From Planctomycetota bacterium (lineage in GTDB: Bacteria; Planctomycetota; Planctomycetia; Gemmatales; Gemmataceae), in assembly GCA_016200155.1 (NCBI GenBank), contig JACQFG010000184.1, positions 1 to 5,899 of the forward strand: a DNA stretch of 5,899 bases, in the 5' to 3' direction. A program made the position numbers and the translations under genes. Of the stretch, positions 1 to 5,899 are shown one piece after another. How positions within the stretch are numbered: the first letter of the stretch is position 1; every line of letters starts with the position of its first letter. The notes beneath the pieces were generated by a model. That model saw nothing but the letters and a program-made list of their open reading frames with translations, did no database searches and was not told the DNA's origin.

Positions 1-16
1 AACCTTCGCTTACGCT

Positions 17-2512
17 TCAGACTCTGATTTTCAGCTTCGTCCGATGCGTCTGCACCGGCGCCTCGCGATCGTCGGGCCGAATCGTGATCGCGCCGTGCGG
101 CCACGTCCCCAGAAACCTGGCGCCCGTCTTCTCGTACATCTTGACGCTCTGCCGTTCGCTCAGCGGCGCGGTCTGGCAGCTCACGACGAGCTTCGGTTTC
201 GCCCATTTCGCGAGGTCGGGCACGTTGGACGTGTCGCTGCCGTGATGCGGGGCCATGAGCACGTCGATGCGCGGCGCAGCCTGAGCGAGCACCTGCTTGA
301 GCCCGGCTTCCTCCAGGTCGCCCGTCAGCAGCATCGAGAAATCGCGATAGGTGACGTGCAATACCAGGCTCCGGACGTTCTCCTTGCCTGCGGGACCGAT
401 CGGCGGCGGATGCAGCACCGCGAACGCGACGCCGTCGGTTTCCCAGCGCATGCCAGCATGAACGATCTGCATCTCGATGCCGCGGCGTTCGAGCGCCGCC
501 ACGGTTTTCTGCACCGCGGGCAGCGAGCGCTCGGCGAACGTCGGCGTGCAAATCACGCGTTCGATCGTGAACCGCTCGGCCAGTTGCGGCACACCGTTGA
601 AGTGATCGAGATCGGCGTGGGACAGGATCAGTGCGTCGATCCGCCGAATGCCGCGCGACCACAGGAACGGCGCGATATGCCGGCGCGTCACATCGGGGCC
701 TCCGGTTGCGCCGGCATCGTAGACGAAAACCTGGCCGCCGGGCGTTTCGATCACGGTGCAACCGCCGTGGCCCACCGCGACGAACGTGCAGCGAAACTCG
801 CCAGACCGATGCGGCAGCACCTGCAACAAGGCCCCCAGCAGCAACCAGGCACAGCCGACGACGAGCAGCCAGCGGCTCACGCGCCAGGGGATCGGAGTTG
901 TCAGGCCAACAAGCAGCGGCACGTAGAACAGCCACAGCCACCAGACCGGCACGTCGGCGACGAAGAAGTACGCGCCCGGTAGCTTCAATCCGAACGCCAC
1001 CAGCCATTCGCAGCCAAGGAGGGACCCTTGCGTGACCCAGCCGAAGACCCACGCCAGCGGCCAGCACCACGAGAGCAGCAGGAATGCAAACCCGGTCAGC
1101 AATGCCAGCGACGTCAGCAGCGTCACCGGGGGCCCGATGATCAGCGCCACCGGGGAGAACAAATGGAAGTGCGCCGCCACCAGCGGCGCCACCGCCAGCC
1201 AGACCATGGCGTTGATGGCATACAGCAGCAGCACCCAGCGCACCAGCCAGCGCACGACCCTCCCGTGCCACGGCCTGGCTTCGTCGAGCACGCGCTCCAG
1301 CGGATCGCTCGGTGCATCGGTCCATCGGCTCACGCCCCACACGAGCATCGCAACCGCGAGGAACGACAGCTGGCAGCCGGCGTTGAAGATGTCGCTCGGA
1401 TTGATCGCGATGACGCCGATCCATGCCAGGGCAAACGTGTTGGCGTGCGCCACCGGACGCTGCAGCAGGATGCCGCCGCAGTACACGGCGACCACCCACG
1501 CGGCCCGCATCGCCGGGGGCCGGCCGCCCGTCAGCAGGGCGTAAGCGATGAGGAAAATGGCGATCGTCGGCGCCGCCGTCCGTCGGCGCACGCCGAGCAG
1601 CCAGCTCGCCAGCCACAGGAATCCCGCCAGCACGACCAGATGCTGCCCGGAGATCGCCAGCACGTGGAGCACGCCGGTGCGCTGATATCGGTCCCAGTCC
1701 TCGCCGGTCATGTCGGCGCCTTCGCCGAGCAGCAAGGCCGAGGCAACCTCGTGCTGCACGGTGAAATCCCGGGCCAGGGTGCGCTGTCCCCAGCCGCGCA
1801 CCATGGCGAGGACGCCGAAGACCGACGTAGGCCAGCCGCGCCGCACCAGCGTCACCTCGTCCGTTTCGAGCACGGTCAGCAGCGTCGTCACGCCTTGATC
1901 GCGCAGGAACGACGCATAGTCGAACCCGCCCGGGTTCGCCGCGTCGTCGGGCAATGCCAGCCGGCCGAGCAGCTCGACCTCGTCGCCGACCGTGATGTCG
2001 TCCGTCCGCCCGACGAGCGTCACCTGCACCAGTCCCGTGACCTCGGACCAGGTTCGCGTCGCCAGGTCTTGCCGATGGGTCGCGCGCAGAATGAAGCGCG
2101 TGGCGTCCTTGGTTGGGAAGCTGCGGAGCGGGTCGCGCTGTCCAGCTTGAGCGATCGGCGCGGAGTGCAGCGTGCCGCGCAGGCGCGTCGGCTTGCCGTC
2201 GTGATCGGCAAATCGGTTGAGATCGCTGGTATCGACATGGTAGCGCTGCCAGTGGTGGTAGCTGGCCCCGAACGCGGCGACGCACCCCCAAAGGTAGAGG
2301 AGCGCGAGCCATTTCTTCGGAGTGTTGGCGAAAAGGAACCAGGCGGCCATGCAGACGACGCCGGCGCCCAGGCTGGCGACGAGCGGCACCACCCAGAAGC
2401 GATCGAGAATGATGCCGACGGTGAGGGCGAGCGCGACGGGCACCAGTGGAGCGGACCAAACAGGAAGCGGGCGCGGCAAACGTTCAGGCGGTGGGACGTT
2501 CGCGGCAGACAT
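17..2512 (-). CDS. comEC: ComEC/Rec2 family DNA internalization-related competence protein
   Basis: Inner-membrane channel that in naturally competent bacteria passes single-stranded DNA into the cytoplasm. The 831 residues are complete, with ATG start and TGA stop. Residues 22-83 hold hydrophobic segments. Residues about 85-225 form a soluble N-terminal (DUF4131/OB-like) region. Residues about 255-570 are the polytopic Competence domain, with the signature H283-x-LAISG-x-H291. Residues about 573-810 are a metallo-beta-lactamase-fold domain with YDAG (D599), HADLDH (H632, D634, D636, H637), TGD (D732) and PHHGS (H756, H757), so the metal-binding set looks intact. The usual opening motif 'DVGQGD' reads 'AVGHGG' at about 579-584. 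Length and three-part layout match full-length ComEC. The gene lies 41 bases after the kinase stop and is probably co-transcribed with it. No good Shine-Dalgarno precedes the start. The family call is very secure. Whether the organism is competent cannot be told from here, because no other com genes are present. Confidence 0.97.
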   Translation of the reverse strand: MSAANVPPPERLPRPLPVWSAPLVPVALALTVGIILDRFWVVPLVASLGAGVVCMAAWFLFANTPKKWLALLYLWGCVAAFGASYHHWQRYHVDTSDLNRFADHDGKPTRLRGTLHSAPIAQAGQRDPLRSFPTKDATRFILRATHRQDLATRTWSEVTGLVQVTLVGRTDDITVGDEVELLGRLALPDDAANPGGFDYASFLRDQGVTTLLTVLETDEVTLVRRGWPTSVFGVLAMVRGWGQRTLARDFTVQHEVASALLLGEGADMTGEDWDRYQRTGVLHVLAISGQHLVVLAGFLWLASWLLGVRRRTAAPTIAIFLIAYALLTGGRPPAMRAAWVVAVYCGGILLQRPVAHANTFALAWIGVIAINPSDIFNAGCQLSFLAVAMLVWGVSRWTDAPSDPLERVLDEARPWHGRVVRWLVRWVLLLYAINAMVWLAVAPLVAAHFHLFSPVALIIGPPVTLLTSLALLTGFAFLLLSWCWPLAWVFGWVTQGSLLGCEWLVAFGLKLPGAYFFVADVPVWWLWLFYVPLLVGLTTPIPWRVSRWLLVVGCAWLLLGALLQVLPHRSGEFRCTFVAVGHGGCTVIETPGGQVFVYDAGATGGPDVTRRHIAPFLWSRGIRRIDALILSHADLDHFNGVPQLAERFTIERVICTPTFAERSLPAVQKTVAALERRGIEMQIVHAGMRWETDGVAFAVLHPPPIGPAGKENVRSLVLHVTYRDFSMLLTGDLEEAGLKQVLAQAAPRIDVLMAPHHGSDTSNVPDLAKWAKPKLVVSCQTAPLSERQSVKMYEKTGARFLGTWPHGAITIRPDDREAPVQTHRTKLKIRV

Positions 2513-2553
2513 GCGAGGTCCAATTTGCTACGCCGCAAGCGGCAGGAAAATGC
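2513..2553 (-). other. Short kinase-comEC intergenic spacer
   Basis: The 41 bases between the kinase stop and the comEC start contain only a weak 5-bp hairpin (2532-2536 / 2539-2543, two-base loop). No T-run follows it in the direction of transcription, and I see no promoter motif. This supports one transcript carrying both genes. The comEC start has no clear Shine-Dalgarno in this spacer, so its translation may be weak, leaderless-like or coupled. That is an inference. Confidence 0.6.
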
Positions 2554-3792
2554 TCATCCCCTCGACGGCGGCATCTTTTTGCGGATCGGCACCGGTGAGA
2601 TCGGCTTGGGCTGCGGCGTCCCCGGCAGGACGATCACGCCCGGCTCGCGATCGGTCCCCGGCGTCGGCGGGCCCGTCGGCTGCATCGATTGCGACAATGG
2701 CCGCTGCACCGCGCTCAAGACCGAGGCGGGCATCTCCTCCAGCGTCGGCGCCGCGATCGGTCCCGTCACGAACGGCACCAGCGCCGCGGCCAGCTCCATC
2801 GGCGTCTGAAACCGTCGATCGGGCTCCTTGGCGATGATTTTCTCAAACACGCGCATCAACTCTTCCGGCACATCGGGACGCAGGACGCGCAGCGACTTCG
2901 GATGCCGAACTTGATGCCAAATGATCTTCTGGGCGTTGGTGCCGTCCTGGAACGGGCTCTTGCCGGTGAGGAGGTAGTACATCGTGCCGCCGAGGCTGTA
3001 GATATCGGCGCGGATGTCCACGCGACTGTCGATGATTTGTTCGGGCGCGATGTAGTCGCCGGTGCCGATGATGTAGCCGACCTCGTATTCCTTGATGAAC
3101 GCGGCCGAGTCCTCGTGGAAGAAGCGCGCCAGGCCCATGTCGAGAATCTTGACTGTGCCCTGCCGATCGAGCAACAGGTTCCCCGGCTTGATATCGCGAT
3201 GCACCAGCCCGGCTTCATGAGCGTGCTGCAGGCCCAGCGCTGCTTGCCGAATGTAGTGCGCGGCCCGTTCGGGTTTGAGGGCCCCGTTGCGGCGCACGAA
3301 GTCGTGCAGATTGGCGCCGTCGACGAACTCGAGCACGATGAAATGCAGCTTGTCGTCGTGATCGATGTCGTGAGCGCGGACGATGTTCGGGTGATCGAGC
3401 CGGGCGACGGCGCGGGCCTCGCGATAGAAGCGGGCCAAGGATGCCTGATCCTCCGCCTGGTTGACCGGCAGGATCTTCAGGGCGACCTTGCGTCCCATCT
3501 TGACGTGTTCGCACAGAAAGACCTGACCCATGCCGCCGGCGCCGAGGCGTTCGAGGAGACGATATTTGTCTGCGATGAGAAAGCCGCGCCATCGCCCGGC
3601 GATCAGTTTCTCGGCCTGAAAATGGGTGAGCACGCCCTCCTTGATGAGGGCGTCGGCCAGCTCCTTGGGCGATTGCGGCTTGAGACCGGATCGGCTCCAG
3701 GTCGATTGGCACGCCTGCAGCGCCTCGCGTTCAAGCAGTCCGCTCTTGAAGCCAAGCTCGATGAAGCCATCAATCGTCGTCGGTGCAGGCAT
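2554..3792 (-). CDS. Serine/threonine protein kinase with planctomycete-type N-terminal helical module
   Basis: Hanks-type (PknB-like) kinase that transfers phosphate from ATP to Ser/Thr residues of unknown target proteins. It is complete at 412 residues. Residues 1-70 form a small, probably helical module ending in LTHFQAEKLIAGRWRGF. The kinase domain spans about 77-343: glycine loop L83-GAGGMG-Q90, lysine K106 in VALKIL, alpha-C glutamate E125, catalytic loop HRDIKPGN (198-205, D200), metal-binding D218-M219-G220 (DMG in place of DFG), APE at 249-251 and D263 in RADIYSLG. All catalytic residues are present, so it should be active, and HRD marks it as an RD kinase. Residues 344-412 are a proline-rich, probably disordered tail. 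I see no transmembrane segment or sensor domain, so it is likely cytoplasmic. An AAGG lies nine bases before the ATG. comEC follows after 41 bases, and the esterase gene is divergent. The substrate is unknown. Confidence 0.96.
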   Translation of the reverse strand: MPAPTTIDGFIELGFKSGLLEREALQACQSTWSRSGLKPQSPKELADALIKEGVLTHFQAEKLIAGRWRGFLIADKYRLLERLGAGGMGQVFLCEHVKMGRKVALKILPVNQAEDQASLARFYREARAVARLDHPNIVRAHDIDHDDKLHFIVLEFVDGANLHDFVRRNGALKPERAAHYIRQAALGLQHAHEAGLVHRDIKPGNLLLDRQGTVKILDMGLARFFHEDSAAFIKEYEVGYIIGTGDYIAPEQIIDSRVDIRADIYSLGGTMYYLLTGKSPFQDGTNAQKIIWHQVRHPKSLRVLRPDVPEELMRVFEKIIAKEPDRRFQTPMELAAALVPFVTGPIAAPTLEEMPASVLSAVQRPLSQSMQPTGPPTPGTDREPGVIVLPGTPQPKPISPVPIRKKMPPSRG

Positions 3793-3899
3793 CGTCCGTT
3801 ACCTTGGGGCTGACGTGGCGTCGCCCATTTCTCGAATGACCTGAGAGGAATTGTGCTCATCATCTAATATTTCCTTCATGATTGCAAGTGGCTAATCGT

Positions 3900-3917
3900 C
3901 AAAATTCGCAAATTTTG
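3900..3917. repeat. AT-rich inverted repeat, possible operator
   Basis: CAAAATT (3900-3906) is followed by four bases and then AATTTTG (3911-3917), a perfect 7-bp inverted repeat. It sits in the AT-rich middle of the divergent intergenic region, where a dimeric regulator could act on either promoter. A role as operator is inference from position and symmetry only. A hairpin of A-T pairs in RNA would be weak. Confidence 0.35.
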
Positions 3918-3962
3918 GGCAATCGGCTTTTTCGTTGCTCGGCCCTGGATGGTGTGGTACGG

Positions 3963-4030
3963 TCTTCGTTTAGCGCCCGCAGGGCAGCGCCGGCGGCCGC
4001 CGTTTGCAGGCAGCGGGCGCTAAACGAAGA
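3963..4030. repeat. Nested palindrome: 18-bp perfect inverted repeat around a central GC palindrome
   Basis: The left arm (3963-3980, beginning TCTTCGTTTAGC) and right arm (4013-4030, ending GCTAAACGAAGA) are perfect reverse complements over 18 bp, separated by 32 bases. A 12-bp palindrome (3991-4002, containing GCGGCCGC) has its axis between 3996 and 3997, exactly the axis of the outer arms. The 10-base segments between outer arms and core do not pair. In RNA the element would fold as a long stem, a symmetric 10x10 internal loop and a short GC-rich tip. The right arm ends ten bases before the esterase Shine-Dalgarno. It could be a leader hairpin, a protein-binding dyad, or a small dispersed palindromic (REP/MITE-like) element. 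I see no clear target-site duplication at the ends. Confidence 0.85.
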
Positions 4031-4039
4031 AGGATTTTT

Positions 4040-4044
4040 GGAGG
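4040..4044 (+). promoter_or_regulatory. Shine-Dalgarno site of the esterase gene
   Basis: GGAGG lies seven bases before the ATG at 4052. It fixes the start together with the signal peptide that begins there, and it rules out the internal ATG codons at residues 8 and 9 as the main start. Confidence 0.85.
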
Positions 4045-4051
4045 TTTCCCG

Positions 4052-5899
4052 ATGCGGATCTATGTTGCCGTCATGATGTGCATCCTCCTGCCGGCCCTCG
4101 CCCTTGCCCAGGACAAAAAGCCCGGCGACGCGATGATCGAAAAGTATCTCGCCGCCGAGGCCGACAAGCTGTCGGCGAAGTTTTTGGACGGCGCCAAGAC
4201 CATCGACGAATGGAAGGCGAAGCGTCCGCGCCTCTATCAAGAATACATGGACATGCTCGGGCTCTGGCCCATCCCGGAGAAAACCGACCTGAAGGCGACC
4301 AGGACCGGCGAGGTCGAGGCGCATGGCATCATCGTCGAGAAGCTGCATTTCCTATCAAAGCCGGGGCTTTATGTGACGGCGAATTTGTATCGGCCGAAGG
4401 GCGACGCGAGCGCTAAACGTAAACAGCTGCCCGCCATCGTTTATGTCTGCGGCCATTCCGGCAAGGGACGCGACGGCAACAAGACCGCCTTCCAGGATCA
4501 CGGCTTCTGGTTCGCCAACAACGGCTACGTCTGCATCATCCTCGACACCCTTCAGCTCGGCGAAATCCCCGGCGTCCATCACGGCACCTACGGCCGGCCG
4601 TGGGGCCATCTGAAGGCCTGGGGCGTCGATGATGCCGAGAAGATGAAGAACCACAACCGCTTCTGGTGGCACTCGATCGGCTACAGTCCCGCCGCCGTCG
4701 AATGCTGGAACGGCATCCGCGCCATCGATTACCTCTGTACCTTGCCCTACGTCGATCCCGACAAGATCGGGGTGACGGGCATCTCCGGCGGCGGCGCGGC
4801 CACCTTCTGGATCGCCGCCGCCGATGAGCGCGTCAAGGTCGCCGTGCCTGTGAGTGGCATGGCCGACCTCGATTACTACGTCAGGCAAAAAGGCGTCAAT
4901 AGCCATTGCGATTGCATGTTCCTTTACAACACTTACCAGTGGGACTGGACGACGATCGCCGCCCTGGTCGCCCCCCGGCCGCTGCTGTTCGCCAACAGCG
5001 ACAACGACCCGATCTTCCCGATGGACGCCAATCGCCGCATCTACAAGAAGCTCCAGACGATCTACGGCCTGCACGGCATGGAGAAGTTGGTCCGCGAACA
5101 CGTCAGCGTCGGCGGCCACGACTACCGCCCCGACCTGCGCAAGGCGATCTTCCATTTCTTCAACATGTATCTCAAGCAGCAGCCCACCCCGTTCGTCGAG
5201 GACAGCGCGAAGTACACGCCGCTGGAGGGCCGCAAGCTGCGCGTGTTCCCGACCGACGACGATTTGCCGAAGGACGCGATCAATCACCGGATCGACGAGT
5301 TGTTCATCCCGGCCGCGAAGGTGACGTTGCCGGAGAAGGGGAAGTTTGACGAGTGGAAGAAGGGGATGATTGCGAAGTTGAGATTCACGTTCCCTAAGGA
5401 AATTCTGACAACTAGCGAGTTTTATGTGGTTAAATCAGGACGGATCAAGGACGGACCCGGAGACATTGCCGTCTTCTATAGTGAACCTGAGTATTACGCA
5501 AAAAACAAATCAGTTGATGACCTCGTGCGAAAATATTCGCCGACTGCCAATTATCGCATCGTTTTCTTCCCGCGTTTCTATTCCATTCCAATCCCTGGCG
5601 AACCCGGCGGATACCCTGCGGAGGTCGTGCATTCCTGGACGGCTAAGTCCCCGCCAAATTTTGTCGAGCGATCCCATGTACTTTTGGGCCGAACGATTGA
5701 CGAATTAAAAGTGTATCGGTTGATGATATCTGTCGCTCGTTTCAGAAAACAAACCGAGATTGGCGGGGATCCAGATCGAATTGTGGCGGTCGGACAACCC
5801 GGAATCATCGCCGCTTATGCTGCTTTGATGGAACCCAAATTGTTCAAGGAAATCACCATTATCGATCCGCCGAAGTCGCACAAGGAGGGGCCGCACTTC
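4052..5899 (+). CDS. Secreted alpha/beta hydrolase, acetyl-xylan-esterase-like (3' end outside window)
   Basis: Open for 616 codons to the last base, with no stop seen, so the protein is C-terminally incomplete. Residues 1-19 are a Sec signal peptide (hydrophobic core, ALA before Q20), so the enzyme is exported. Residues about 100-375 form an alpha/beta hydrolase fold: GHSG at 134-137 near the likely oxyanion hole, nucleophile elbow G-I-S245-G-G, acid D319 in NDPIFP (D317 is an alternative) and H356 in GGHDY. This triad and the surrounding sequence resemble acetyl-xylan-esterase/Abhydrolase-type proteins common in planctomycetes, which hydrolyse ester bonds. The substrate is not shown by the sequence. 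From about residue 447 GC content falls to about 49% and a further domain follows. It includes VAVGQPGIIAAYAAL (from V578), which looks like a second hydrolase elbow lacking serine. The gene is divergent from the kinase unit and preceded by a strong palindrome. The hydrolase call is secure, the exact enzyme name less so. Confidence 0.9.
   Translation, partial: MRIYVAVMMCILLPALALAQDKKPGDAMIEKYLAAEADKLSAKFLDGAKTIDEWKAKRPRLYQEYMDMLGLWPIPEKTDLKATRTGEVEAHGIIVEKLHFLSKPGLYVTANLYRPKGDASAKRKQLPAIVYVCGHSGKGRDGNKTAFQDHGFWFANNGYVCIILDTLQLGEIPGVHHGTYGRPWGHLKAWGVDDAEKMKNHNRFWWHSIGYSPAAVECWNGIRAIDYLCTLPYVDPDKIGVTGISGGGAATFWIAAADERVKVAVPVSGMADLDYYVRQKGVNSHCDCMFLYNTYQWDWTTIAALVAPRPLLFANSDNDPIFPMDANRRIYKKLQTIYGLHGMEKLVREHVSVGGHDYRPDLRKAIFHFFNMYLKQQPTPFVEDSAKYTPLEGRKLRVFPTDDDLPKDAINHRIDELFIPAAKVTLPEKGKFDEWKKGMIAKLRFTFPKEILTTSEFYVVKSGRIKDGPGDIAVFYSEPEYYAKNKSVDDLVRKYSPTANYRIVFFPRFYSIPIPGEPGGYPAEVVHSWTAKSPPNFVERSHVLLGRTIDELKVYRLMISVARFRKQTEIGGDPDRIVAVGQPGIIAAYAALMEPKLFKEITIIDPPKSHKEGPHF

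Larger units (their letters stand above)
3793..4051. promoter_or_regulatory. Divergent intergenic control region (kinase-comEC versus esterase)
   Basis: This 259-base region separates two divergent genes and must contain both promoters, unless the upstream limits of transcription are unusual. It is clearly more AT-rich around 3845-3935 than the flanking genes. I could not find a convincing sigma-70 -35/-10 pair on either strand: the best candidates match only about half the consensus positions in each box. It contains an AT-rich inverted repeat (3900-3917), a long nested palindrome (3963-4030) and the esterase Shine-Dalgarno (4040-4044). No protein gene is supported inside it. The only open frame starts at TTG, runs through the palindrome and overlaps the esterase start. 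Confidence 0.7.

Noticed and set aside
44..982. Plus-strand 312-codon open frame opposite the comEC 3' half
   Set aside because: It is a shadow of the metallo-beta-lactamase domain of comEC, with low-complexity composition and no motif.
2532..2543. Hairpin between kinase and comEC as a possible terminator
   Set aside because: The stem is only 5 bp with a two-base loop, and no T-run follows it in the direction of transcription.
1028..2809. Plus-strand 593-codon open frame opposite comEC and the kinase 3' end
   Set aside because: The product is dominated by R, H, Q, P, A and G, as expected from antisense reading of GC-rich DNA. It shows no recognisable motif and covers two clear genes on the other strand.
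2689..3813. Plus-strand 374-codon open frame opposite the kinase
   Set aside because: It lies antisense to a kinase with every catalytic motif intact, and the protein has no recognisable domain.
3935..3963. TTGCTC, 17 bases, TACGGT as an esterase promoter
   Set aside because: The spacing is right, but each box matches only three of six consensus positions, which is not above chance in this region.
3963..4030. The long palindrome as an intrinsic terminator
   Set aside because: The flanking genes are divergent, so no gene ends here. The short T-run at 4035-4039 follows after a gap and lies directly before the esterase Shine-Dalgarno.
3882..4076. Plus-strand 64-codon frame in the intergenic region
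   Set aside because: It has a TTG start and no Shine-Dalgarno, reads straight through the palindrome and overlaps the esterase start.
3899..4348. Minus-strand 149-codon frame opposite the esterase 5' end
   Set aside because: It is antisense to the signal peptide and early mature region, runs through the palindrome and has no motif.
4355..5287. Minus-strand 310-codon open frame opposite the esterase
   Set aside because: It is the reverse-strand shadow of the hydrolase domain, rich in V, A, D and G. The plus frame has signal peptide, Shine-Dalgarno and catalytic triad.

Overview
The window looks like chromosomal DNA from a planctomycete, probably of the Gemmataceae or a near relative. I infer this from protein style, not from any database search. 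The Ser/Thr kinase has the short helical N-terminal module ending in a 'LTHFQAEKLIAGRWRGF' stretch directly before the kinase fold, as in many planctomycete kinases. The secreted esterase also belongs to a type I associate with planctomycetes. Coding sequence is GC-rich, about 60-70% in the 60-base lines I counted by hand.

There are three protein genes in two divergent units. On the minus strand a complete cytoplasmic Ser/Thr protein kinase (3792 to 2554) is followed after 41 bases by a complete ComEC/Rec2-type DNA-uptake channel with a C-terminal metallo-beta-lactamase-fold domain (2512 to 17). The short gap, shared strand and lack of a terminator between them suggest co-transcription. On the plus strand a secreted alpha/beta hydrolase of the acetyl-xylan-esterase-like type starts at 4052 and stays open to the last base, so its 3' end is outside the window.

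The 259-base divergent intergenic region (3793-4051) must hold the control signals for both units. Its main feature is a perfect 18-bp inverted repeat (3963-3980 / 4013-4030) with a 12-bp GC palindrome at exactly the same centre. It ends ten bases before the Shine-Dalgarno sequence of the esterase gene. A smaller AT-rich inverted repeat lies at 3900-3917.

Functionally, ComEC would carry single-stranded DNA across the inner membrane, the kinase is an uncharacterised signalling protein that may share its transcript, and the esterase is an exported enzyme probably acting on acylated carbohydrate or a similar ester. I see no functional link between the esterase and the other two genes. I found no RNA gene, CRISPR array, transposase or phage gene, and no convincing new multi-gene system. 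The points most worth checking are the nested palindrome, and the esterase's AT-richer C-terminal part, which looks like a second hydrolase fold without a catalytic serine.
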